Shown here: piece after piece, positions 9,058 through 18,855 of the stretch
How the letters are laid out: each line of letters begins with the position of its first letter
Numbering within the stretch: position 1 is the stretch's first letter
DNA from: a bacterium
GTDB lineage: Bacteria > SZUA-79 > Acidulodesulfobacterales > Acidulodesulfobacteraceae
Direction of reading: 5' to 3'
Assembly (NCBI GenBank): GCA_021828255.1
Contig: JAKASB010000005.1
Coordinates: 4,270 to 36,708, forward strand
DNA: 32,439 nucleotides
Translations under genes and position numbers: made by a program
Notes under the pieces: model-generated
What the model saw: only the letters and a program-made list of their open reading frames with translations
Databases searched by the model: none
What the model was told of the DNA's origin: nothing

Positions 9058-10062
9058 ATGAAAAATACAATTTTATTTTTATTCTGCTTGGTTGTATTGT
9101 TTAGTTTTGCTGCCGCAAAGGCGGGGGATGCTTATGCGTATGCCGGCAATATAACGAAAATCATCGGGGTTTCAGTAGATAATGTAAACGGGAGCATAGG
9201 CGTTTATACAATCGGCAGTCCATTGTATAAAGGATATTTATTCAGGAAGGGATATAAAAAATTCTTTATTTTAGTTTTCGGTCATTCCATTTTATATGGT
9301 TCCGGCAAAAAGATATCTAAGCCTTTTAAAAATATATTTTCCGTATCATATTCTCAATTCAGCATTGCTCCTAATTATTCGGTTCATATAGTTTTAAGGC
9401 AAAGCGCATTGGTAAAGCCGCTAATAAGGACGATAAATCTGGGGAGCGGTCGCTATAAAGTAATTATTTACGTTTCAAAGGGTGCGCGTTTTAAAATTAA
9501 ACCCGCTAAATCAATACCGTCTGTTTTTAATGTTTTTATCGATGCAGGTCATGGCGGCGGTGATCCGGGAGGGATAGGACCTATGGGGCTGCCCGAAAGT
9601 TTTGTAAACTTAAGTATTGCTTTAAAATTAAGAAAACTTCTGGACGCCAAAGGAATCAGGACGGAAATAGACAGAACGTCTAATGTAGATGTCAGTCTTG
9701 GACAAAGAGTGGCAGAAGCAAACAAAAGCGGGTCTAATTTATTTATAGGTTTATACTGTAATTCAGTCGTAGTGCCTTATCTTTATGGAACTACTACTTA
9801 TTATTTTCATAGAAATTCGTATCAATTTGCAAACTATTTAGAGCATTATATTTCATCTAAATTAAACCTGAAATACGATGGCGTTGTGAGAGATGACCTT
9901 TATGTTTTGAGATTTGTCGATATGCCTGCCGTCGTAATAGAATATGCCTATATTTCGAATCCCTATGAAGAGCATCTTTTAGCTTCTTCTACATTCAGAC
10001 AGTTAATAGCAGACGGAATAGCGAATGCAATTTATAAATATTTTGTTATAGAAAAAAGGTAA
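9058..10062 (+). CDS. N-acetylmuramoyl-L-alanine amidase family (Amidase_3-like) exported protein, substituted zinc-ligand position
   Basis: Signal-peptide-like N-terminus; VFIDAGHGGGDPGGIGPMGLPESFVNLSIALKLRKLL and MPAVVIEYAYISNP motifs; SIHAN position reads GLYCN. Confidence 0.88.
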   Translation: MKNTILFLFCLVVLFSFAAAKAGDAYAYAGNITKIIGVSVDNVNGSIGVYTIGSPLYKGYLFRKGYKKFFILVFGHSILYGSGKKISKPFKNIFSVSYSQFSIAPNYSVHIVLRQSALVKPLIRTINLGSGRYKVIIYVSKGARFKIKPAKSIPSVFNVFIDAGHGGGDPGGIGPMGLPESFVNLSIALKLRKLLDAKGIRTEIDRTSNVDVSLGQRVAEANKSGSNLFIGLYCNSVVVPYLYGTTTYYFHRNSYQFANYLEHYISSKLNLKYDGVVRDDLYVLRFVDMPAVVIEYAYISNPYEEHLLASSTFRQLIADGIANAIYKYFVIEKR

Positions 10063-10072
10063 ATAGAATATT

Positions 10073-10699
10073 TTGAATAAAAATAAGCCGAAAAAAAAAA
10101 TTGTGATAATTGATTACGGAATGGGCAACCTTAAAAATGTTCGCAACGCTTTTAATTTTTTAGGGTATGATGCCGAAATTACCGGAAATTATAGACATAT
10201 TGAAAATGCTGCTCATTTAATTCTGCCGGGTGTAGGCGGGTTTAAAGACGCTATGTTGACGCTAAAGCAAAAAGGGCTGATCGAGCCGGTTAAAGACGCT
10301 ATTGCCGGGGGTAAGAATTTTCTGGGAATATGTCTCGGCATGCAGCTTTTATTTGAAACTTCCGAGGAATTCGGACACAGTGAAGGTTTAGGAATTTTAA
10401 AAGGAAAAGTAATAAAATTTGACGAGGAAATTATTCCCCTGATACCGCATATAGGATGGAACGACGTAGAAATATTAAAGCCTTTAAAGGAATTTAACGG
10501 AATAGAAAATAAAAGTTTTTTTTATTTCCTGCACTCGTATTATTGTGTGCCGGAAGAAGATATAGCCGCCGCCGTTTGCGATTATTACGGTAAATTCAGC
10601 GCCTGCGTAAAAAAAGATAATATTTTTGCCTGCCAGTTTCATCCCGAAAAAAGTCATACGGCAGGATTGACGTTATTGAAGAATTTTATCAATAATTAA
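10073..10699 (+). CDS. hisH: Imidazole glycerol phosphate synthase, glutamine amidotransferase subunit
   Basis: IDYGMGNLKNVRNAF, FLGICLGMQLLFETSEE, CQFHPEKSH; TTG start. Confidence 0.95.
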   Translation: MNKNKPKKKIVIIDYGMGNLKNVRNAFNFLGYDAEITGNYRHIENAAHLILPGVGGFKDAMLTLKQKGLIEPVKDAIAGGKNFLGICLGMQLLFETSEEFGHSEGLGILKGKVIKFDEEIIPLIPHIGWNDVEILKPLKEFNGIENKSFFYFLHSYYCVPEEDIAAAVCDYYGKFSACVKKDNIFACQFHPEKSHTAGLTLLKNFINN

Positions 10700-10743
10700 A
10701 TTAATTAACTTGTAGATAATTTAAAATAATATAATAAATAGTT

Positions 10744-11463
10744 ATGATTATAATACCTGCCGTAGATATACTCGGTTCAAAATGCGTAAGGCTGACTATG
10801 GGGGATTACGACGTTAAAAAGGAGTATGAGCTTTCTCCTTTGGAAGCTGCTTTGAACTGGCAAAAGTTGGGAGCAAAAAGACTTCATTTAGTCGATCTTA
10901 ACGGAGCCAAATCTGGAAATCCGGATAATTTTAATATTATAAAAGATATTATAAAATCCGTTAAAATTAAGGTAGAAGTAGGCGGGGGCATCAGGGACGA
11001 TAAAACAATAGAAAATTACTTTAAAGTCGGCGCATCATATATTATTCTCGGCTCGGTATTGTTCAAGGACATTTATTCCGTCGAGGCTTCTTTGTTAAAT
11101 TATAGAGGTAAAATCATAGCCGGAATCGATTTATATGATGAAAAAATAGCAATTTCCGGTTGGAAAGAATTTGTGGAAATCCCTTTTGGCGAAGCGGTAG
11201 AAAACTTAAGAGACCATTATGGAATAGAAACTTTTATATTCACCGATATTAAAAAAGACGGTATGCTAGCGGGGGTCAATTTGGAACTCATACCTCGGCT
11301 TGCAAAATTAGGCGTAAATATTATTGCATCCGGCGGAGTTTCGGGAGCGGGCGATATTATGAAACTAAAAGAGCTTAATCTTCCGTCTCTCGAAGGGGTA
11401 ATAGTCGGGAAAGCTTTATACGACGGAAGGCTTGATTTAAAAGCCGCCAACGACTTATTATAA
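10744..11463 (+). CDS. hisA: ProFAR isomerase
   Basis: IIPAVDILGSKCVRLTMGDYD, VEVGGGIRDD, FIFTDIKKDGML, IASGGVS motifs. Confidence 0.95.
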   Translation: MIIIPAVDILGSKCVRLTMGDYDVKKEYELSPLEAALNWQKLGAKRLHLVDLNGAKSGNPDNFNIIKDIIKSVKIKVEVGGGIRDDKTIENYFKVGASYIILGSVLFKDIYSVEASLLNYRGKIIAGIDLYDEKIAISGWKEFVEIPFGEAVENLRDHYGIETFIFTDIKKDGMLAGVNLELIPRLAKLGVNIIASGGVSGAGDIMKLKELNLPSLEGVIVGKALYDGRLDLKAANDLL

Positions 11464-11472
11464 GGTAAATTT

Positions 11473-12228
11473 ATGCTTGCAAAAAGGATAATACCATGCT
11501 TAGATATTAAAAACAACGAGGTTGTTAAAGGCATAAACTTTGAAGATTTGCGGAGTGCCGGCGATCCCGTGGAACTTGCAAAAAGGTATAACGATGAGCT
11601 TGCCGACGAGCTTATGTTTTTAGACATAACGGCTTCCCATGAAAAAAGAAAAACTATTTCGGAACTTGTAAGGAAGATTTCCGAAAATATTTTTATCCCC
11701 TTTAGCGTAGGCGGAGGCGTTTCGGAAATAGAAGATATACGAAATTTGCTGAATAGCGGGGCAGACAAGGTTTCTATTAATACTGCGGCAGTTCTGGGGC
11801 CAGGACTAATAGATACCGCGGCTAAAAAATTCGGTTCATCCACTATAGTAATAGCGATAGACGCGAAAAAAATCGGAGACGAATATATTGTTTTTACGCA
11901 CGGAGGAAGGAATAACTCGGGAATTAATGCTATAAATTGGGCAAAAGAGGTGTATAATAGAGGCGCGGGAGAAATACTGCTGACAAGTATGGACAGAGAC
12001 GGGACAAAAAACGGCTATGAAATAAACCTTACCTCGTCTGTCGTTAAAAACGTAAAAATTCCGGTAATTGCCTCGGGTGGCGCAAGAGATGCTAAAGATA
12101 TGGAAGAGGTTTTTGTCAAGGCTGACGCGAGCGCCGCTCTTGCCGCTTCGATATTTCATTATGAAGACTCCGGTATTATTCCCATTAAAAAATATTTAAA
12201 ATCTAAAGGAATAAATGTAAGATTATAA
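11473..12228 (+). CDS. hisF: Imidazole glycerol phosphate synthase cyclase subunit
   Basis: [54 protein letters not shown] motifs. Confidence 0.96.
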   Translation: MLAKRIIPCLDIKNNEVVKGINFEDLRSAGDPVELAKRYNDELADELMFLDITASHEKRKTISELVRKISENIFIPFSVGGGVSEIEDIRNLLNSGADKVSINTAAVLGPGLIDTAAKKFGSSTIVIAIDAKKIGDEYIVFTHGGRNNSGINAINWAKEVYNRGAGEILLTSMDRDGTKNGYEINLTSSVVKNVKIPVIASGGARDAKDMEEVFVKADASAALAASIFHYEDSGIIPIKKYLKSKGINVRL

Positions 12229-12244
12229 AAATTATAATTATACA

Positions 12245-12991
12245 ATGAACGAAAAAGAAAATAATTTTACCTATATAACCATTGACATTTTTGATGAGAA
12301 TACTCTTGACTTATTTTTAAAAAAAATTGATTTTTCCAAACTTAACGGGCTTATCCCAGCCGTTGCGCAGGATTATTTTTCGAAAGAAATTTTAATGCTT
12401 GCGTTTATGAACGAAGAATCATTGAGAAAAACCGTTGAAACAGGCTATGCCCATTATTTTTCCAGATCAAGAAATAAATTATGGAAAAAAGGGGAGACCT
12501 CGGGTCATACTCAGCAGATAAAAGAGATTTTTTTTGATTGCGATAACGACAGCGTTTTATTAAAAGTTATTCAAAAAGGTCCAGCTTGTCATACCGGGCA
12601 TAAAACATGTTTTTACTCAAAAATAAATAACCGTCTGCTTGCAAATAGTAAAAATATAAATACCGATAACTATAAAGAAATATTTTATTCGCTTAAGTTG
12701 TTATACGACCTTATCGCAAGCCGAAAAGACTCTGACCCCGAAGAATCGTATGTTGCAAAGCTTTTAAATAGAGGACCGGAAAAAATAGGCAAAAAGATTC
12801 TGGAAGAATCCCTTGAGGTTATTTTGTCCGCCATAGACGGCGATAAGGATAAAATAATTTACGAATCCGCGGATTTAATGTTTTTTTATATAGTTATGTT
12901 AGTTTACTCGGAGATTGATTTTTTTAACGTGATAGATGAATTAAAAAAGCGGGAAGGTATTTCGGGATTAGACGAAAAGAAATCCCGTTAA
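12245..12991 (+). CDS. hisIE: Bifunctional phosphoribosyl-AMP cyclohydrolase / phosphoribosyl-ATP pyrophosphatase
   Basis: HisI domain ([34 protein letters not shown]) fused to HisE domain ([28 protein letters not shown]). Confidence 0.93.
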   Translation: MNEKENNFTYITIDIFDENTLDLFLKKIDFSKLNGLIPAVAQDYFSKEILMLAFMNEESLRKTVETGYAHYFSRSRNKLWKKGETSGHTQQIKEIFFDCDNDSVLLKVIQKGPACHTGHKTCFYSKINNRLLANSKNINTDNYKEIFYSLKLLYDLIASRKDSDPEESYVAKLLNRGPEKIGKKILEESLEVILSAIDGDKDKIIYESADLMFFYIVMLVYSEIDFFNVIDELKKREGISGLDEKKSR

Positions 12992-13001
12992 AATTTATCG
13001 G

Positions 13002-13031
13002 TTGACAAATTAATAGAAAATATATGATACT
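13002..13031 (+). promoter_or_regulatory. Candidate sigma70 promoter for rpsU-cvpA-dnaG-rpoD
   Basis: TTGACA at 13002-13007, about 18 bp spacer, GATACT at 13026-13031, in the hisIE-rpsU gap. Confidence 0.5.
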
Positions 13032-13095
13032 ATATATGACATACAAATATTAAAATAAAAATATAAAAATGCAAAAAAGGAGGCGAATTTAGGTT

Positions 13096-13290
13096 TTGTC
13101 TATCGTAAAAATTAAAGAAAACGAATCTTTCGAAAATGCTTTAAGAAGATTTAAAAAATCCTGCGAAAGAGCCGGGATTCTTTCAGAAATCAGGAAAAGA
13201 GAGCATTATGAAAAGCCGAGCGTCAAAAAAAAGAAAAAAGCGGCGGCTTCTAGAAAAAGAAATTCCAAGAAGAATTATTTCAGTTATTAA
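13096..13290 (+). CDS. rpsU: 30S ribosomal protein S21
   Basis: [42 protein letters not shown] start; upstream aaaggagg. Confidence 0.93.
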   Translation: MSIVKIKENESFENALRRFKKSCERAGILSEIRKREHYEKPSVKKKKKAAASRKRNSKKNYFSY

Positions 13291-13291
13291 T

Positions 13292-13773
13292 ATGAGTTAC
13301 ATAGATATAGCCTTTTTAATTTTATTTATTGCATTAATGATAAGAGGCTTTTTTAGGGGCTTTATTAAAGAAGCTATATCCTTGCTGGGGGTTTTTGTTG
13401 CCTATTTTGGAGCAATATACATAAGTTCGAAAGCAAATGGTTCTTATTATATTATCAAACTGTTTCATAACCAAGAGATAGGGAAAATTATTATTTTTTC
13501 CGGTATATTTATATTTATTATAATTATTTTTGCCTTAATCTCGCTGATAATTACCAAAATTATAAATTTACTTCAATTAGGATTTTGCAACAGGTTAGGC
13601 GGTTTTTTTTTGCCGGAATTAAAACTTTTCTATTATTAGGTTTAGTTTTATATTTTCTTTTTTCGTTTCCGGTTATAAATAAGCATTTTGGATATTACAA
13701 ATCTAAAAGTTTTATACCCTATTGTCTCAAAGCAGGCAAATTTTTATCCTCTTATATCGGCAAATTTTATTAA
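13292..13773 (+). CDS. cvpA: CvpA family membrane protein, interrupted by a frameshift at a T9 run
   Basis: First part MSYIDIAFLILFIALMIRGFFRGFIKEAISLLGVFVAYFGAIYISS in one frame; continuation FFFAGIKTFLLLGLVLYFLFSFPV in another; frames join at T9 (13603-13611). Confidence 0.75.
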
Positions 13774-13814
13774 AATTTTTCTTTCTAAAAGACGATTAAT
13801 ATTTATAAATAAAT

Positions 13815-15701
13815 ATGGACAAAAATATAGAAACCGTATTATCTTATGTAAATATAGTCGATGAAGTGGCGGGGTTCGTCAAACTTAAAAAAAGAGGTCA
13901 AAACTATTCAGGCTTATGTCCCTTCCACTCCGAAAAGACCCCTTCTTTTCATGTAAGCGAATCAAAAGGGCTCTATTACTGTTTTGGATGCGGCAAAGGC
14001 GGAAACGTCATAGGATTTCTTAAAGATATAAAGGGAGAATCTTTTAAAGAGGTTATAGATTATCTTAAGAAAAAATATAATATTCCTCTCGAAGATACAA
14101 AATTATATAAATCTAACAAAACAGGTGAAAGCGAAGTTCCCGTTAAAAAGATTCTAAATCTTGCTTTAAACTTTTATTACGAAAATCTTTTCGTTTATAT
14201 ATCGAGTAGCGGACATATAATTAAATACCTTAGCGATAGGGGCATAGACGAAAATATCGCAAAAGATTTTAAATTAGGATATGCTGGATTCGGAAACGGA
14301 TTAACCGCTCTTTTATTGAATAACAAGGTCGATTTAGATACTGCCGTAAATGCCGGATTATTAATTAAAAAACCTGAGTATAACAAAGGATATTCCGACA
14401 GGTTCGTTAATAAGCTTATTATTCCCATAATGGATAGAGCAGGAGAGCCTATTGCGCTTGCATCCCGAATAATTTTAAGGGAGGGTGAAGCATCCCCTCT
14501 TAATTTTCCGAAATATATAAACACAAATAATTCCGAAATTTTTGTAAAAAATAATACCTTATATGGTTTAAACAAAGCCCTGCCTTTTATTAAAAAGGAA
14601 AATGCCGTTTTCATAGTCGAGGGTTATTTCGATATGATAACGCTTTACTCTAATGGCATTAAGAATGTAGTTGCGACAATGGGTACGGCGCTTTCTAAAA
14701 ATCATATAGTTAATTTATCAAGATTGAGCGATGAAATTATTTTGCTTTACGACGGCGATAAGGCCGGCATAAATGCAATTAATAGAGGAATAGAATTATT
14801 TCAGAGTTTTATGGAAAGTCCCGACAAAAATATCTATGCGGTATGTTTGAACGATGGCAGCGACCCCGACAGCTACGTTAGAAAATATGGGGGTAGCAGC
14901 CTTATAAAATTAATACAGGACAGAAAAAAAACTCCGGTAGAGTTTGTTCTTGATTACTATATTGAAAAAAGCGAAAATAGCGGTATAATTGAAAATGGGA
15001 AAGATGAGAGGAATCTTAAAGCGAAAATATCGATGATTCGTGAAATCGTTCCGTTTTTAAAGAAGATAAATAATAATATTATCTTTTCACATTATATAAA
15101 TTTACTGGCTAACAGGCTTGGATTGAAAGAAAATGAAATAAGAAAATATATAGATTCAAATGAAACGGCAGGATTGGCTGCCCATCTTAATTTTAATAAT
15201 AATGACGATTCCGCCGGCAATTCGGAGACCGGGGCCCTAAAAGAAGATTTAAATATAGAAGATTTAATAGTAGGTAAAATATTTTGCAACTTGCTATTGA
15301 CAGAGTATATCAACGATGATATACTAAAAGAATTTTCCGATACAGATGCCATTTTTATTATTAAAGAGATAAAAAATACACTAAAAAACAATATAAATGA
15401 AGAAAATAATATTAAAATTAAGGGGAAGATAGAAGATATAGTTTTAAAAACAGAAAATAGTTTCAAATGGAATAAAATATATTATTCAAATTTATTAATA
15501 GAAAATAAAAGTGGGAAAGACGATTTCAAAAAACTTCTTATTCAATTAAAGGTAGGTAACATAAACAAAACCTGTAGAGGAATTTTGAGTGAAATTAAAA
15601 GTGGTTTATTGGATGAAAGTGATAAGCTGCTTAAATTTCAAGAACTTAACAGGTTAAAATATATTTCCAAAGAATTCCAGAGAAAAATTTGCGGATATTA
15701 G
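13815..15701 (+). CDS. dnaG: DNA primase
   Basis: Zinc-finger CPFHSEKTPSFHVSESKGLYYCFGCGKGGNVIGF; TOPRIM region VEGYFDMITLYSNGIKNVVATMGTAL...LLYDGDKAG. Confidence 0.96.
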   Translation: MDKNIETVLSYVNIVDEVAGFVKLKKRGQNYSGLCPFHSEKTPSFHVSESKGLYYCFGCGKGGNVIGFLKDIKGESFKEVIDYLKKKYNIPLEDTKLYKSNKTGESEVPVKKILNLALNFYYENLFVYISSSGHIIKYLSDRGIDENIAKDFKLGYAGFGNGLTALLLNNKVDLDTAVNAGLLIKKPEYNKGYSDRFVNKLIIPIMDRAGEPIALASRIILREGEASPLNFPKYINTNNSEIFVKNNTLYGLNKALPFIKKENAVFIVEGYFDMITLYSNGIKNVVATMGTALSKNHIVNLSRLSDEIILLYDGDKAGINAINRGIELFQSFMESPDKNIYAVCLNDGSDPDSYVRKYGGSSLIKLIQDRKKTPVEFVLDYYIEKSENSGIIENGKDERNLKAKISMIREIVPFLKKINNNIIFSHYINLLANRLGLKENEIRKYIDSNETAGLAAHLNFNNNDDSAGNSETGALKEDLNIEDLIVGKIFCNLLLTEYINDDILKEFSDTDAIFIIKEIKNTLKNNINEENNIKIKGKIEDIVLKTENSFKWNKIYYSNLLIENKSGKDDFKKLLIQLKVGNINKTCRGILSEIKSGLLDESDKLLKFQELNRLKYISKEFQRKICGY

Positions 15702-15724
15702 GGGTGATGATTTTATATTAATGT

Positions 15725-17641
15725 ATGATTAAAAAAAACATAAAGGATAAGGATAAGGATAAGAAAAATGTCAAAGCAACGGCTAAAACTACTGCTAAAG
15801 CTAAAGCGGTCGTTTCCGGTATCTTAAAAGATAAAGAATTAAAAAATCAGATAATCAATAAAAGCGTAGAAAAGTTAAAGGAACGGCAGGGCAGATTAAG
15901 CTATGACGACTTTAACGATATCCTGCCTCAGAACATAGTGTCTCCAGACCAGATTGACGATTTGATAAGTATGCTGGGAGAAAAGGATATTGATCTGGGA
16001 AGAGATACATCTTCTATTTTTACGAAAGCGGGACATTCAAAGTTTGCTGCCGATGAAACATTTAATTTTAATGAAGAGGCGGAAGAAGAAGAAGATTTAT
16101 CCCTTAAAACAAATGACCCGGTAAGGATGTATTTAAAGGAAATGGGGTCTGTTTCTTTGCTTACCCGCGAAAGAGAGATAGAAATAGCAAAGGGCATAGA
16201 AGAAGGAGAGGAGGAGATTTTTTCTTCAGTTCTGAATTCCGATATTTTAATAAGATGGATTATATCGATAGGAGATAAATTAAAGAATCAGGAGATTAAC
16301 GTTGCAGGCATAGTTTCAGATTTTGACGATGTTGATTTTCCAAGCGATAAAGATATCGAAAGAGCTACTAATAGATTTTTGTCTATTATCGAAAAAATTA
16401 AAAAAGAAATAAAATATACAGAGAGTAAATCAAAGGTCGATAATTCCGCCAAAAAGCATAAAAAAGATAAAATATCAGTTTCGGAGGTTAATTCTATTGC
16501 CGATGAATCTAGTATTGAAGATAATATCGAAGATATAGATGCCGACAATATAACAAGAGTTTTTTCATGGACAACCCCTAAGGACTTATCTAAGGAAACA
16601 AAAAAAAGGATACTCGGTTATATTAAAGATTTAAGGCTCAAAAAGAAAATATCCGATAAAGTCATAATGAAGCTTAAAAATCAAAATGTGAAGATCTTAG
16701 AATTCGAAGAAAACATAAAAGAGCTTGAATCTACGTATAAAAAGAAAAACGAAAGGAGTGAACAGTCTAAATCGCAGGAACATAAGCAATTAGAAAGCAT
16801 AAACAAACTTATCAACGAATATAAAGCTAAAATAGCCGTATCCGAAAAAGAAGTAGGCGTTTCTAAAAATGAACTAAAAAAAATAGTCAAAGCTATAAAA
16901 ATCGGCGAAGAAAAATCAAAAGTTGCAAAAACCGAGCTTGTCGAAGCAAATTTAAGGCTTGTTGTTTCTATAGCAAAAAAATATTCAAACAGGGGCCTTC
17001 AATTTTTAGACCTTATACAGGAAGGCAATATAGGACTTATGAAAGCGGTAGAAAAGTTTCAGTATCAAAGAGGATATAAATTTTCTACATATGCGACATG
17101 GTGGATAAGACAGGCGATAACAAGGGCGATTGCCGATCAGGCGAGAACTATCAGAATTCCGGTTCATATGATAGAAACCATAAATAAATTAATCAGAACT
17201 TCCAGAACTTTAGTGCAGGAAATCGGAAGAGAACCTGTGCCGGAAGAAATTGCCGAGAGAATGGACCTTCCTATAGATAAAGTTAGAAAGGTTTTAAAGA
17301 TAGCTAAAGAACCTATCTCATTAGAAACGCCTATAGGCGAAGAAGAGGATACGCATCTCGGAGATTTCATAGAAGACAAAGCAACCGTTCTCCCTTTAGA
17401 AGCCGCAATTAATTCGGATCTTGAAGAGCAAACCGGAAGGGTTTTGTCTTCCCTTACGGAAAGAGAAGAAAAGGTTCTAAGAATGAGGTTCGGCATAGGT
17501 ATAAAATCAGACCATACTCTGGAAGAAGTAGGGCAGGAATTTGGAGTTACAAGAGAAAGAATAAGGCAGATCGAGGCAAAAGCTCTCAGGAAGCTCAGGC
17601 ATCCAAGCCGTTCCAAAAGACTTAAAACATTTGTAAAGTAG
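15725..17641 (+). CDS. rpoD: RNA polymerase sigma factor RpoD (sigma70)
   Basis: Regions 2-4: [97 protein letters not shown]. Confidence 0.97.
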   Translation: MIKKNIKDKDKDKKNVKATAKTTAKAKAVVSGILKDKELKNQIINKSVEKLKERQGRLSYDDFNDILPQNIVSPDQIDDLISMLGEKDIDLGRDTSSIFTKAGHSKFAADETFNFNEEAEEEEDLSLKTNDPVRMYLKEMGSVSLLTREREIEIAKGIEEGEEEIFSSVLNSDILIRWIISIGDKLKNQEINVAGIVSDFDDVDFPSDKDIERATNRFLSIIEKIKKEIKYTESKSKVDNSAKKHKKDKISVSEVNSIADESSIEDNIEDIDADNITRVFSWTTPKDLSKETKKRILGYIKDLRLKKKISDKVIMKLKNQNVKILEFEENIKELESTYKKKNERSEQSKSQEHKQLESINKLINEYKAKIAVSEKEVGVSKNELKKIVKAIKIGEEKSKVAKTELVEANLRLVVSIAKKYSNRGLQFLDLIQEGNIGLMKAVEKFQYQRGYKFSTYATWWIRQAITRAIADQARTIRIPVHMIETINKLIRTSRTLVQEIGREPVPEEIAERMDLPIDKVRKVLKIAKEPISLETPIGEEEDTHLGDFIEDKATVLPLEAAINSDLEEQTGRVLSSLTEREEKVLRMRFGIGIKSDHTLEEVGQEFGVTRERIRQIEAKALRKLRHPSRSKRLKTFVK

Positions 17642-17649
17642 TGGATTTA

Positions 17650-17725
17650 GGGCCCATAGCTCAGCTGGTAGAGCGGCCGGCTCATAACCGGTTGGTCCCT
17701 GGTTCGAACCCGGGTGGGCCCACCA
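17650..17725 (+). tRNA. tRNA with CAU anticodon, probably elongator tRNA-Met (tRNA-Ile2 not excluded)
   Basis: 76 nt cloverleaf by eye: acceptor GGGCCCA/TGGGCCC, anticodon arm GCCGG-CTCATAA-CCGGT, T arm CCTGG-TTCGAAC-CCGGG, encoded CCA. Lacks the initiator GGG/CCC anticodon-stem pairs and 1-72 mismatch. Confidence 0.95.
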
Positions 17726-17733
17726 TTTTAAAA

Positions 17734-18855
17734 ATGTCATTATTTATAAAAGATGTAGTAGGTAAATTAGAATACCTCATTCCCTTTGATCTTCAGGAAG
17801 ATTGGGATAATTCAGGTTATCAAATAAAACTTGCAGACGCTCCCCTCTTAGGCATCGTAACATCGTTAGACCTCACTGATAAGTCGGTAGATTTGGCTGT
17901 GGGCAAAGGTTTTAATCTCATATTAATACACCACCCTCTTTTTTTTCACCCTTTAAGTTCGGTAGATTTAGACTCTAACGACGGAAAACTTACCGGGCTT
18001 CTCATAAAAAATAAAATTTGCGTTTACGCAATGCATACAAATTTTGATTCGTCGGTATATTCGATGAGCCGTTATATTTTAAATAAACTTGAAATAAAAG
18101 AAATCCTTCCTTTAATTCCGCATAAAAGAAAACTTTATAAACTTTCCGTTTTTATTCCTAAGGGTTATGTGAGAGTTGTAAGGGATGTTCTTTTCAAATA
18201 CGGAAATCCTAAAATAGGTAATTACGAAAACTGTTCATTCGAAACAAAAGGAAAGGGTTCGTTTAAGCCGCTTGAGGGCTCAAATCCGTTTATAGGCGAA
18301 TCACTAAAAACAACCTTTACCGATGAGTCTAAACTTGAACTTTTAATAGAAGAAAGATTTATTAAAAAAGCGATAGACGAAATGAAGAAAGTCCACCCGT
18401 ATGAAGAAGCCGCCTTCGATTTATATCCGCTATACGACTTTGGCGGCAATAATACCCACGGCATTGGCGCTTTTGGAGATTTCGAAAGTAAAATTACGCT
18501 AAGCAATCTTTTAGACAAAATACAGGGGTTATTTTCTCCTATTTTTATAAATTATTGCGGAAATTTAAATAAAAACATAAAAAAGGTTGCGGTTGTTTCC
18601 GGAAGCGGTTTTTCTTATATAGACAATGCCGTAAAATCAGGTTGTGATGTTTTAATATCCTCGGAATTAACGCAGAGCAAGGCAATTAAGGCAAATAAAA
18701 GCGGAATATGTCTAATAGAAATGTCTCATTTCGATACGGAAAAACATTTTACTGTTATAACCAAAGATATATTATCCGAAGAATTCAATATATCCGTTAT
18801 CGAAAATACTAATGAAAATAACCCGTTTTTTAAATATAAAGGAGGAGAACTTTGA
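17734..18855 (+). CDS. Nif3-like dinuclear metal-centre protein (YqfO type, with insert domain)
   Basis: DWDNSGYQI, LILIHHPLFFHP, MHTNFDSS, SHFDTEKHF motifs; start moved to 17734 because the track ORF begins inside the tRNA. Confidence 0.9.
   Translation: MSLFIKDVVGKLEYLIPFDLQEDWDNSGYQIKLADAPLLGIVTSLDLTDKSVDLAVGKGFNLILIHHPLFFHPLSSVDLDSNDGKLTGLLIKNKICVYAMHTNFDSSVYSMSRYILNKLEIKEILPLIPHKRKLYKLSVFIPKGYVRVVRDVLFKYGNPKIGNYENCSFETKGKGSFKPLEGSNPFIGESLKTTFTDESKLELLIEERFIKKAIDEMKKVHPYEEAAFDLYPLYDFGGNNTHGIGAFGDFESKITLSNLLDKIQGLFSPIFINYCGNLNKNIKKVAVVSGSGFSYIDNAVKSGCDVLISSELTQSKAIKANKSGICLIEMSHFDTEKHFTVITKDILSEEFNISVIENTNENNPFFKYKGGEL

Noticed and set aside
11217-11843. 208-aa minus-strand ORF opposite hisA/hisF, plus other long antisense ORFs (e.g. 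1820-2341, 17164-17616)
   Set aside because: Ser/Ile/Leu-rich shadow translations of confident plus-strand genes; no domain recognised.
12963-12988. Hairpin CGGGATT...AATCCCG at the hisIE 3' end as an intrinsic terminator
   Set aside because: Short stem, about 11-nt loop and only a weak T-rich tail; not strong enough to list as a terminator.
15745-15762. (GGATAA)x3 tandem repeat at the rpoD 5' end
   Set aside because: Encodes a Lys/Asp-rich low-complexity N-terminus; likely ordinary coding low complexity.
17641-17733. N-terminal MDLGPIAQLVERPAHNRLVPGSNPGGPT on the Nif3-like ORF
   Set aside because: Translation of the tRNA sequence; the real start is probably ATG at 17734.
17507-17740. Minus-strand ORF MTFLKWWAHPGSNQGPTGYEPAALPAELWA...
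   Set aside because: It is the antisense translation of the tRNA, a well-known type of spurious ORF.
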